The position numbers were made by a program, and so were the translations under genes. A DNA stretch of 34,712 nucleotides, taken from Actinomycetes bacterium (lineage in GTDB: Bacteria; Actinomycetota; Acidimicrobiia; Acidimicrobiales; Bog-793). The DNA lies in contig JAJZZB010000020.1 in the NCBI GenBank assembly GCA_021797795.1, forward strand, positions 1 to 34,712. Reading direction: 5' to 3'. Position 1 is the stretch's first letter. Every line of letters starts with the position of its first letter. A model generated the notes under the pieces. It made no database searches. It saw only the letters and a program-made list of their open reading frames with translations, and was not told the origin of the DNA. Shown one piece after another: positions 8,381-15,731 of this stretch.

Positions 8381-10395
8381 GGGGCCACCGCCTGGTCGAG
8401 GGGCGCCGGCGGGCGGCTGGCACCGGCGAGGCCGAGGGCCGCCCACCTCCCCTCGAGGACGGCCTCGTGGATCGTCCGGGGGGCGACGGCGTCGCCCGCC
8501 AGCCACAGCCGGTCGGGCTTGCGGCCGGCGCTCGCCAGGCAGGCCCGCCAGAGGGCGTCGTCGGCCAGGCGGTGGCCGGCGTCGACGAGGAGGGCGCCGG
8601 GGACCACCCGGCGCCTCCCGCTGAAGCGGTCCTCGATCGTGACGGCCTGCGCCGAGACGGAGCGGACGAGCGAGTGGATGGCGACCTCGACCCCGGCCCG
8701 GGCCAGGCGGACGTTCGCCGGCGCCAGGTCGCCGCTCCTCGCGAGCTGCTCGCCGGCGACGAAGTCGGGCGTGACGAGGGTGACGGCGCTCCCGAACCCG
8801 GCGAGGAGCTCGGCCACCCCGACGCCGACCGGGCCCCCGACCGGGTCGGAGACGACGGCGGCGGCGGGGACGGGCGCACCCGGCAGGCGCTCGGCCGCCA
8901 GCACCTCGGCGGCCGAGGTGACGGGCGCCGGCGCCACGGCCTCGTAGGTCGCCCTGCCCGGCCTCGACCCCGTGCAGAGGACGACCGGCCCCTCGTGGGC
9001 GTCGAGGCGCTCGAGCGTCGCCTCCTCGCCGTAGGCGAGCTCGACCCCGAGCAGGCGGCAGGACCGCTCGAGGAAGAGGACGAGGCCCCCGAGCCGCTCC
9101 CGCCCGGGGAGGCGGGCGGCGGCGGCGGCCGCCATCCCACCGGCGCTGTCGCCCCGCTCGAGCAGCGTCACGGCGAAGCCGGCGAGCGCCGCCACGCGGG
9201 CGCACTCGAGGCCGGCCGGCCCGGCGCCGACGACGAGCAGGTGGCGGCCCCTCCCGGGGAGGAGCCCGCCGAGCCCGTCCGGGTCGGGCTCGAGGTCCTC
9301 GTAGCCGCTGCGCGGCTCGCCGATGCAGCTCACGATCGGGTTGCGGACGTCGCGCACCTGGCAGCTCTGGTTGCACAGCACGCAAGGGCGGACGGCGTCG
9401 TCCTCGCCCGCCACGAGCTTGCCGGCGGCGGCTGCGTCGGCGATCTGGGCCCGGGTCATCTCGACGGCGTCGGCCTCGCCGGCGCCGACGATCTCCCTCG
9501 CGAGCTGCGGGTCGACGATCGAGCCCTGGGCGACGACGGCGACGCCGGCCGGGAGAGCGCGGCGCACGGCGGCGGCGAGGTGCCGGTTGAAGCCGGCGGG
9601 GACGTGGCTGTCCGGGCGGGTGGCGGCCGTGGCGAAGGCCGACCCCGTCACGACGGTGGCGTAGTCGAAGCCAGCCCGCTCCCCACCGGCGAGCCGGCCG
9701 AGGGCGGCGACCGCCTGGTCGGGGACGATGCCCGCCCACGGCGCCAGCTCGTCGCAGGAGATCCTGAGGCCGAGCACCCCGCCGGGCGCCTCCCGCCGGA
9801 CCTCCTCGAGCACCTCGGCGAGGAGGCGGAGACGGTCCTGCCCGTATCGGTCGCGGCGGTGGTTGGTGAGGCCGGAGGCGAACTGGCGAAGCAGGCTGTA
9901 CTGGCCGGCGTTCACCTCGACCCCGTCGCAGCCGGCCTCGAGCGCCAGGCGTGCAGCCGCGCCGAAGCCGGCGACGAGGTCGGCGAGGTCGGCCGCCTCC
10001 ATCTCCTTTGGCACCTCACGGCTCACGACGTCGGGCACCCGCGAGGGCCCCCACAGCGCCGACTGGTGGTACGCGCTCGAGCCCTGGCCACCGGCGTGGC
10101 CGAGGGCGGCGAGGACGAGAGCCCCCTCTTCGTGGCAGGCGACTGCCACCTCCGCCCAACCCTCGGCGCACTCGGCCGCCAGCGGCGCCCGCTCGTAGGG
10201 CCAGTCCGAGGGGTGGACCGAGGCCTCCTCGACGACGACCACGCCGGCGCCGCCGGCCGCCCGGGCCCGGTAGTAGGCGACGTGGCGCCGGGAGAGCGAC
10301 CGGCGGCGACCGAGGTTCGTCTCGTGGGGACCGAAGACGACCCGGTTGCGGGCCGTGGCGGGGCCGAGCCGGAGCGGGTCGGCGAGGGTGGTCAC
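8377..10395 (-). CDS. Mycofactocin-system FadH/OYE-family oxidoreductase (second of two)
   Basis: Paralogue of the adjacent gene, 672 residues, with the same layout: an FMN barrel (LGHAGGQGSS, CDGVEVNAG, TNHRRDRYG), a 4Fe-4S motif at Cys338, 341, 345 and 357, and a C-terminal domain starting LLVVGAGPAG (about 387). The FadH proton-donor Tyr aligns with Ser167. It shares an SHVP-G segment with its paralogue that could be part of a common substrate site. The two are clearly diverged and not a recent duplication. The GTG start overlaps the mftC stop. The pair may form a heteromer or act on different substrates; this cannot be told from sequence. Confidence 0.87.
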   Translation of the reverse strand: MTTLADPLRLGPATARNRVVFGPHETNLGRRRSLSRRHVAYYRARAAGGAGVVVVEEASVHPSDWPYERAPLAAECAEGWAEVAVACHEEGALVLAALGHAGGQGSSAYHQSALWGPSRVPDVVSREVPKEMEAADLADLVAGFGAAARLALEAGCDGVEVNAGQYSLLRQFASGLTNHRRDRYGQDRLRLLAEVLEEVRREAPGGVLGLRISCDELAPWAGIVPDQAVAALGRLAGGERAGFDYATVVTGSAFATAATRPDSHVPAGFNRHLAAAVRRALPAGVAVVAQGSIVDPQLAREIVGAGEADAVEMTRAQIADAAAAGKLVAGEDDAVRPCVLCNQSCQVRDVRNPIVSCIGEPRSGYEDLEPDPDGLGGLLPGRGRHLLVVGAGPAGLECARVAALAGFAVTLLERGDSAGGMAAAAAARLPGRERLGGLVLFLERSCRLLGVELAYGEEATLERLDAHEGPVVLCTGSRPGRATYEAVAPAPVTSAAEVLAAERLPGAPVPAAAVVSDPVGGPVGVGVAELLAGFGSAVTLVTPDFVAGEQLARSGDLAPANVRLARAGVEVAIHSLVRSVSAQAVTIEDRFSGRRRVVPGALLVDAGHRLADDALWRACLASAGRKPDRLWLAGDAVAPRTIHEAVLEGRWAALGLAGASRPPAPLDQAVAP

Positions 10396-11543
10396 CGACG
10401 GGTGGCGCCGAGGGCGACCGCCACCGGGGGGGAGCCGTCGGCGGCGGGCTTCGAGTGGCCTGCCGCCACCTCCGGCCGGGCGCCCAGCGGCACCGCCGAG
10501 AGGGCCGCCTCGCCGTGCCCGAGGACGCACTCGGGGTCCGGCCCGTCGAGGGGGAGGCCGGTGAAGAACTTCGCCGCCATGCAGCCGCCGTGGCAGGCGG
10601 CGTACGCCCCGCAGGCGTTGCAGGCGCCGGCAGCCTGCGGCTGGCGGAGGGAGCCGAACAGCCCCGACGTGCGCCACACCCCCGCGAAGCCACCCGGGGC
10701 CCGCACGCTCCCCGCCTTGAACTCGGGGTGCATGACGAAGGGGCAGGCGTAGACGTCGCCGACCGGGTCGACGAGGCAGACCACCCTCCCGGCGCCGCAC
10801 AGGTTGAGCCCCGGGAGCGGCTCGTCGCCGAGGGGAGCCAGGTGGAAGAAGGAGTCCCCGGTCAAGACGTCGGGGTGCTCGACGAGGAAGCGGTGGACCC
10901 CGGCCAGCTGGGCGGGAGAGGGACGCAGCTCGTCCCAGCTGCGCGCCCCGCGCCCGGACGGCCGCAGCCTCGTCAGGCGCAGCTCGGCCCCGTGGCGCCC
11001 GGCGAGCTCGAGGAGCTCGTCGAGCTCGCCGGCGTTGTGGCGGGTGACGACGACGCTCACCTTGAACTTCGAAAAGCCCGCCCCGGCGAGATTCTCCATC
11101 GCCCGGCGGGCCGCCGCGTAGCTCCCCGGGCCGCGGACCAAGTCGTTCGACTCCGGCCGGGCGCCGTCCAGGCTGATCTGGATGTCGAGGTAGTCCATGG
11201 CGGCGTACCGGCGGGCCCGCTCGGGTGAGAGGGTCGTCCCGTTGGTGGAGAACTTGACGCCGACGCCGTGGCCGATGGCGTGCTCGACGAGGTCGGTGAA
11301 GTCGGGCCGGAGGGTCGGCTCGCCCCCGCCGAGATTGACGTAGAAGACCCGCATCGCCGCCAGCTCGTCGAGGAAGCCGGTCGCCTCGGCCGTTGTCAGC
11401 TCCCGGGCGTCGCGCCGGCCCGAGCTCGACAGGCAGTGGATGCAGGCGAGGTTGCAGCCGTAGGTGAGCTCCCAGGTGAGGCAGATCGGTGCCTCCAGCC
11501 CGGCTGCCAGCTCGTCGGCGAGCCGCCCGGTCTCAGCGGGCAC
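10392..11543 (-). CDS. mftC: Mycofactocin radical SAM maturase MftC
   Basis: Radical SAM/SPASM enzyme of 383 residues that decarboxylates and cross-links the C-terminal Val-Tyr of MftA to begin cofactor synthesis. The radical SAM cluster motif is CNLACIHC (Cys30, 34, 37), followed by YVNLGGGEPTLRP. The C-terminal SPASM region has the auxiliary-cluster cysteines (CGAGRVVCLVDPVGDVYACPF, then CNACGAYAACHGGC and a late Cys in PECVLG). The GTG start lies 11 nt inside mftB. A C-terminal tail of about 40 residues rich in Ala, Pro and Gly follows the last cluster ligand. Confidence 0.97.
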   Translation of the reverse strand: MPAETGRLADELAAGLEAPICLTWELTYGCNLACIHCLSSSGRRDARELTTAEATGFLDELAAMRVFYVNLGGGEPTLRPDFTDLVEHAIGHGVGVKFSTNGTTLSPERARRYAAMDYLDIQISLDGARPESNDLVRGPGSYAAARRAMENLAGAGFSKFKVSVVVTRHNAGELDELLELAGRHGAELRLTRLRPSGRGARSWDELRPSPAQLAGVHRFLVEHPDVLTGDSFFHLAPLGDEPLPGLNLCGAGRVVCLVDPVGDVYACPFVMHPEFKAGSVRAPGGFAGVWRTSGLFGSLRQPQAAGACNACGAYAACHGGCMAAKFFTGLPLDGPDPECVLGHGEAALSAVPLGARPEVAAGHSKPAADGSPPVAVALGATRR

Positions 11544-11814
11544 GGATCACCTGGCTTTCGTGCAGGGCGGCCAGGGCGCGGGCGAACCTCGGCCGGAGCT
11601 CGGCGGCGATGCCACCCGCCTCCATGGCCGAGGTGGCAGAGCGGTGGGCGCCGAGGCGCCCGAGCAGCTCGACGAGCTCGCTCGAGCGGACGAAGCTGAG
11701 GCGGCGGTTGCCGTAGTGGTAGGCGAGCGCCCCGAACGGCTCGGGGCGGAGCGCCACCGCCGGGTCGAGCTCGTAGGGCTGGTCGGGGTCGAAGCTGGCC
11801 CCGGGACCGGTCAC
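11533..11814 (-). CDS. mftB: Mycofactocin peptide chaperone MftB
   Basis: RRE-type recognition protein of 93 residues that binds the MftA precursor and presents it to MftC. It begins with the family-like FDPDQPYELDPAVALRPEPFGALAYHYGNRRLSFV, followed by a helical C-terminal half. The GTG start at 11814, seven nt after the mftA stop, gives the normal family length; a longer open frame upstream reads only through mftA in another frame. Position between mftA and mftC and the 11-nt overlap with mftC support the call. Confidence 0.93.
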   Translation of the reverse strand: MTGPGASFDPDQPYELDPAVALRPEPFGALAYHYGNRRLSFVRSSELVELLGRLGAHRSATSAMEAGGIAAELRPRFARALAALHESQVIRAR

Positions 11815-11821
11815 CGCCGGC

Positions 11822-11983
11822 TCAGTAGACCCCGCACATGCCATCGATCGAGATCTCCTCGACGAGCAGCTCCTCTTCGACGAGTCCGCCGGCCACCGCC
11901 TGGTCGCGGTCCACCTCGCCGGGGGCCGCCGGGCCGGTGGTGCCGGCGCCGGTGACGGGATCGCAGACGACGACTTCTGGCAT
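11822..11983 (-). CDS. mftA: Mycofactocin precursor peptide MftA
   Basis: Ribosomal precursor of the redox cofactor mycofactocin, 53 residues. The C-terminal EELLVEEISIDGMCGVY is the hallmark of MftA; Val52 and Tyr53 are the residues modified by MftC and later released. The ATG at 11983 has a good ribosome site (CGGAGG, 8 nt upstream). The leader is longer than I recall for mycobacterial MftA (about 30 residues), with an acidic Gly/Pro/Ala-rich N-terminal half and an additional Cys7. The gene is first in the operon, followed by mftB. Confidence 0.97.
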   Translation of the reverse strand: MPEVVVCDPVTGAGTTGPAAPGEVDRDQAVAGGLVEEELLVEEISIDGMCGVY

Positions 11984-12006
11984 CGAGCGGACCTCCGGTG
12001 GATCGG

Positions 12007-12023
12007 GGCGGGCACGGCCCGCC
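12007..12023 (-). promoter_or_regulatory. Hairpin in the mftA 5' leader
   Basis: A perfect 7-bp inverted repeat (GGCGGGC / GCCCGCC, 3-nt loop) lies between the putative mftA promoter and its ribosome site. No T-run follows. It could partly terminate readthrough from pilO, protect the mRNA, or bind a regulator; this is inference. Confidence 0.45.
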
Positions 12024-12027
12024 GCAT

Positions 12028-12052
12028 GGGCGCGAAGTATAACGACGCGCCC
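12028..12052 (-). promoter_or_regulatory. Putative mftA promoter/operator
   Basis: A perfect 7-bp inverted repeat (GGGCGCG / CGCGCCC, 11-nt spacer) encloses TATACT on the minus strand (12036-12041), a good -10 match and unusually AT-rich for this window. No clear -35 is seen. A -10 box inside a palindrome is a typical repressor operator arrangement; MftR, a TetR-type regulator, is known in other mycofactocin systems but no regulator gene is visible here. The predicted transcript start would lie about 45 nt before mftA. Confidence 0.5.
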
Positions 12053-12075
12053 TTCGGCGGCCCCAGTCCGAGCGG

Positions 12076-12696
12076 TCAGCCCGCAGGGGCGGCCGTCACG
12101 GTCCCGGCGAAGTAGGCCGTCCCCGTGATGGTCATGGTGAAGGGCACCCCGTCCCGGTTCAACACGTCGTAGGCCGGGTTCGGAGCCGCCGTCGGCGTCG
12201 GATTGATCGACTGGATCGTGATCAGCCTCGGCAGCGAGTACAGGTCGCTCAGGAACTTGACGACGTTGGCGTGCGGCCCCGTCACCGTGAGCGAGACCGG
12301 GATCGTGCTGAGGGTGCTCGGGGCGACCGCCCCGGTCGTCGTGTTGGCCGTCACGCTCGTGATGTCGACGTGGTCGGAGTTCGACAGCTTGCCGAGCTGG
12401 TAGACGAGCTGGCCCTGCTCGGGTTGGACCGGGACCTGCGAGCCGAAGAAGGTGAGGAACGTCTGGTACTTCGTGACGAATCCCGCCTCGGCGATGAGCT
12501 GGGCCAGCTGGGCGTGCAGCGAGGAGATCTCGGTCACCTGCTGCTGCTTCTGGGCGTTCACCGAGGCCAGCTTGCTGGTCTCCGGCGCCCACCAGGCGAA
12601 GTAGAAGGCGATGATCAGCACGATGACCGCCCCGATGGCGCCGAGCACCCGGGGACGCTTGAGGACGTCGGTGTTGACAGAGTTGAGCTTGCTCAC
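12076..12696 (-). CDS. pilO: Type IV pilus assembly protein PilO
   Basis: Inner-membrane alignment protein of 206 residues. One membrane segment at about residues 17-36, then a coiled-coil-like stretch (about 40-70, ending LHAQLAQLIAE), then a ferredoxin-like C-terminal domain (SLTVTGPHANVVKFLSDLYSLPRLITIQSI) typical of PilO. It would pair with the PilN part of the upstream fusion protein. The GTG start overlaps the stop of that gene (GTGA). It is the last gene of the pilus operon; mftA begins about 90 nt further on. Confidence 0.88.
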   Translation of the reverse strand: MSKLNSVNTDVLKRPRVLGAIGAVIVLIIAFYFAWWAPETSKLASVNAQKQQQVTEISSLHAQLAQLIAEAGFVTKYQTFLTFFGSQVPVQPEQGQLVYQLGKLSNSDHVDITSVTANTTTGAVAPSTLSTIPVSLTVTGPHANVVKFLSDLYSLPRLITIQSINPTPTAAPNPAYDVLNRDGVPFTMTITGTAYFAGTVTAAPAG

Positions 12697-14420
12697 TTGG
12701 GCTGCACCTCGAACTTGTTGAGGCGGCTCGACTGGATCGTCCCGAGGACGTCCAGCTGGGCCGACCAGGTGACGGTGTTCCCGGAGGGGTGCGAAAGGCC
12801 CGTGTTGCTCACGACCCTGAACTGCGACGAGGTCTCGAAGGTGTTGATCCAGGTCCGGAAGTACGGGAAGCCGAGGTTCGTCGTCATGTTGACGTTCACC
12901 GTCGCGATGACGACCGTCTCCCGCTGGGCCTGGGTCTGCGAGGCCGGCGGCGGCGTGGTGGTCGCCGGCGCCCCCGTGCTCGTCACCGGTGCCACCGGCG
13001 GCGAGTACGAGCCCGAGAACGAGGTCACCGAGCCGCCCTTCGGCGTGTCCTTCGCCAGGTCGGAGAGCACGGCCGGCCAGTTGACCTCGTTGCCGAGGAT
13101 GGGGGCGACCGAGCTCTGGTCGCTCTTGATGCTGGCGTAGGCCCTGGCCGCCTTGTTCTTCTGGGCGATCTGAAGGTGCAGGGAGGTGATCTCGACCTTC
13201 TGGCTGGCGACGCCGTTCTCGGCGTTGTGGACGTCGAGGTAGCGGAGCACCCCGAGGCCGACGAGGCAGACGACGACGACCACGGCAGCCGCCAGCACGC
13301 CCCGCTCGACGCGCTGCTGGCGCCGGGCGGCGGTGATCTCGGGCGGGAGGAGGTCGAGCGACTTCACCCCTGCCGCGTCCGGAAGGGCGAGGCCGAGGAC
13401 GGTCGAGACGAGCGGGTCCCGCCGCAGCAGGTCGTCCGGGCTCAGGTTGAGCGCCGTGGCGTCGACCCGGGCGAGGGCGCTGCCGGGGACGACCTCGGCC
13501 CTCGTCTGCTGCTGGAGGCGCTCGGCGAAGCCGGCGAGGCGGGCGCCGCCGCCGGTGAGCTTCACCCGGCGGACCTCGTGGCGGCTCGGCAGGGTGGAGT
13601 AGTAGTCGACCGAGCTGCGGATCTCCGTCACGAGCGACGAGGCCGCCTCGCCGGCGGCCGTGGCGGCCGCCCGGTACTGCGGGCCGGTCTTGTCGAGGTT
13701 GCGCTTGGTGCTCTCGGCGTCGTCGATCGGCAGGTCGAGGGCGCCGGCGATGGCGGCCGTGACCGTGTCGCCGCCTTCGGCGATCGTGCGGACGAAGTGC
13801 GGCACGCCGTCCTCGTGGACCACGATGGTGGTGAGGCCGCTGCCGATCGAGACGATGGCCTCCGGGCCGTTCGAGGGGATGGCCGGGTCGTAGAGCGCAC
13901 GCACGAGCGCCGTCGAGGACAGGTCGACCGACATCGGCGTCAGCCCCGCAGCCGTCACCGCCGCCAGCAGCGGCTCGACGAGGTCCCGGTGGGCTGCCGC
14001 CAGCAGGACCCGGCGCGCCGGGTTGCCGTCGGAGGAGACGACGTCCTCGAGCGGCCGTGCCGACAGCAGCGTCTTGTCGACCGGGAAGGGGATGACGTCG
14101 AGCGCCTGCAGCCGGACGGCCGAGTCGAGCTCGCCGTCGGGCACCCGGGGCATGTCGAGCTCACGGGTGATGGCCCGCAGGCCCGCCACACCGAGATGGA
14201 CCTCCTTGGTCTTGAATCCCCCCTCCTTCACGCAGCGCTCGATGGCGCTCGCGACGGCGGTGACGTCGACGACCGTGCCGTCGACGACCGACCTCGGAGG
14301 GAGACGGACCTGGCCGAGGTTGAGCAGCTTTGCCTTGCCACCGCTCACCTGGACCTCGGCGATCCGCACTGCGCTGTTGCTGATCTCGAGGCCGAGACGC
14401 CTCGCTGACTTCGCCCCCAT
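12693..14420 (-). CDS. pilM-pilN: Fused PilM-PilN type IV pilus assembly protein
   Basis: Protein of 575 residues that joins two normally separate subunits. Residues 1 to about 348 are PilM, an actin-like ATP-binding protein (GLEISNSAVRIAEV, IVSIGSGLTTIVV, VKLTGGGARLAGF). LDLLP at 355-359 matches the short INLLP peptide by which PilN docks on PilM; a membrane segment follows (about 374-392), then a PilN-like extracytoplasmic domain with a Thr/Pro/Ala-rich loop. The ATG at 14420 is preferred over the TTG one codon earlier because AGGAG lies at the proper distance. There is a 58-nt gap from pilC. It would anchor the PilM ring to the membrane in a fixed 1:1 ratio with PilN. Confidence 0.92.
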   Translation of the reverse strand: MGAKSARRLGLEISNSAVRIAEVQVSGGKAKLLNLGQVRLPPRSVVDGTVVDVTAVASAIERCVKEGGFKTKEVHLGVAGLRAITRELDMPRVPDGELDSAVRLQALDVIPFPVDKTLLSARPLEDVVSSDGNPARRVLLAAAHRDLVEPLLAAVTAAGLTPMSVDLSSTALVRALYDPAIPSNGPEAIVSIGSGLTTIVVHEDGVPHFVRTIAEGGDTVTAAIAGALDLPIDDAESTKRNLDKTGPQYRAAATAAGEAASSLVTEIRSSVDYYSTLPSRHEVRRVKLTGGGARLAGFAERLQQQTRAEVVPGSALARVDATALNLSPDDLLRRDPLVSTVLGLALPDAAGVKSLDLLPPEITAARRQQRVERGVLAAAVVVVVCLVGLGVLRYLDVHNAENGVASQKVEITSLHLQIAQKNKAARAYASIKSDQSSVAPILGNEVNWPAVLSDLAKDTPKGGSVTSFSGSYSPPVAPVTSTGAPATTTPPPASQTQAQRETVVIATVNVNMTTNLGFPYFRTWINTFETSSQFRVVSNTGLSHPSGNTVTWSAQLDVLGTIQSSRLNKFEVQPK

Positions 14421-14478
14421 CAACGACTCCTGTCTGCTGCGTACGACGTCCGACTGGTGCTTCGCAACGGGTGGGGCG

Positions 14479-15723
14479 TCACGCGGAGGATCCGTTCTTC
14501 TGGATGATCGAGTAGATGTTGAACATCGGGAGGTACATCGAGACGACGATGGCTCCGATGGCCGCGCCCATCGTGACGATGAGGAGCGGCTCGAGGATGG
14601 AGGTGAGGCTCTCGACGGTGGCGTTGACCTCGTTGTCGTAGAAGGTGGCGACCTTGTCGAGCATGGCGTCGAGGGCGCCGGACTCCTCCCCGGTCTCGAT
14701 CATCTGGGTGACCATGATGGGCATGACCGGGCTCTGGCCGAGCGAGGAGGAGAGCGAGCGGCCCTCGCGCACGCCGTCCTGGGCGGCCCGCACGGCGTCG
14801 GCCACGAGCTGGTTGCCGCTGTTGTCGGCCACGATGTCGAGCGACTCGATGATCGGCACACCGGCAGTGAGCAGCGAGGCGAGGGTGGCGGTGAAGCGGG
14901 CGAGCGCCACCTTGTGGGCGAGCGGCCCGAACACCGGCGGCTTCAGCTTGAAGGCGTCCCACTTCCGCCGCCCGTTCGGCGTCGAGATCCACTTGCGGAA
15001 GCCGATGATGATCGCCGCCACCACCGCGATGACCACGAGCAGCCAGATGCTGGCGATGACGTTGGAGATGGTGATCACGATCTGGGTCGGGACCGGCAGG
15101 GGGGCGTGCAGGGAGGCAAAGAGCTTCTTGAAGATCGGGACGACGAAGATCATGAGCGCCGTCACGATGACGATGACGAGGCAGACGACGATCGCCGGGT
15201 AGCTCATCGCCGACTTGACCTTGCTGCGCAGCTCGACCTGCTTCTCGAGTGTCGTCGAGAGCTTGAGGAGCACCATGTCGAGCTGGCCGCCGGCCTCTCC
15301 GGCCCGCACCATCGAGACGTACAGCGGCGGGAAGACCTTCGGCAGCTTCTCGATGGCCTGCGAGAGGGACGAACCCTGCTCGACGTCCTGGCGGACCGCG
15401 ACGAGCGCCTCCCGGAGGGGCTTCGACTCGAGCTGGTCGGCGAGGACGCCGAGCGCCCGGACGAGGGTGAGCCCGGCCGAGACCATCGTGGCGAGCTGGC
15501 GGCTCATGAGCGCCACGTCCTTCAGCTTCACCCGGTCGGTGACGCCTGGGATGTGGATCTCCTTCTTCAGGCCGACCTTGCTGGCCGCCTTGATCTCGAC
15601 CGGGGCGAAGCCCATGTCGCGCAGCTTGGTCGACACGAGGGCGAGCGAGTCCGCCTCGAGCGAGCCGGAGATGAGCCGACCGTCGCGGTCGCGCACCTTG
15701 TAGTCGAAGGTGGTGGTTGGCAT
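14479..15723 (-). CDS. pilC: Type IV pilus inner-membrane platform protein PilC
   Basis: Polytopic platform protein of 414 residues on which the PilB and PilT motors act. It has two repeated T2SSF domains, about 70-190 (SRQLATMVSAGLTLVRAL) and about 275-400 (FTATLASLLTAGVPIIESL), each with a GE-G-L motif (RAGEAGGQLD; ETGEESGALD), and three membrane segments. The N-terminal FDYKVRDRDGRLISGSLEADS is typical of the family. ATG start, 8 nt after the pilT stop. Confidence 0.96.
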   Translation of the reverse strand: MPTTTFDYKVRDRDGRLISGSLEADSLALVSTKLRDMGFAPVEIKAASKVGLKKEIHIPGVTDRVKLKDVALMSRQLATMVSAGLTLVRALGVLADQLESKPLREALVAVRQDVEQGSSLSQAIEKLPKVFPPLYVSMVRAGEAGGQLDMVLLKLSTTLEKQVELRSKVKSAMSYPAIVVCLVIVIVTALMIFVVPIFKKLFASLHAPLPVPTQIVITISNVIASIWLLVVIAVVAAIIIGFRKWISTPNGRRKWDAFKLKPPVFGPLAHKVALARFTATLASLLTAGVPIIESLDIVADNSGNQLVADAVRAAQDGVREGRSLSSSLGQSPVMPIMVTQMIETGEESGALDAMLDKVATFYDNEVNATVESLTSILEPLLIVTMGAAIGAIVVSMYLPMFNIYSIIQKNGSSA

Positions 15724-15731
15724 CGGCCGGA

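Noticed and set aside
12028-12052. The inverted repeat as a rho-independent terminator of the pilus operon
   Set aside because: No T-run follows on the minus strand and the spacer holds a good -10 box, so a promoter/operator reading fits better.
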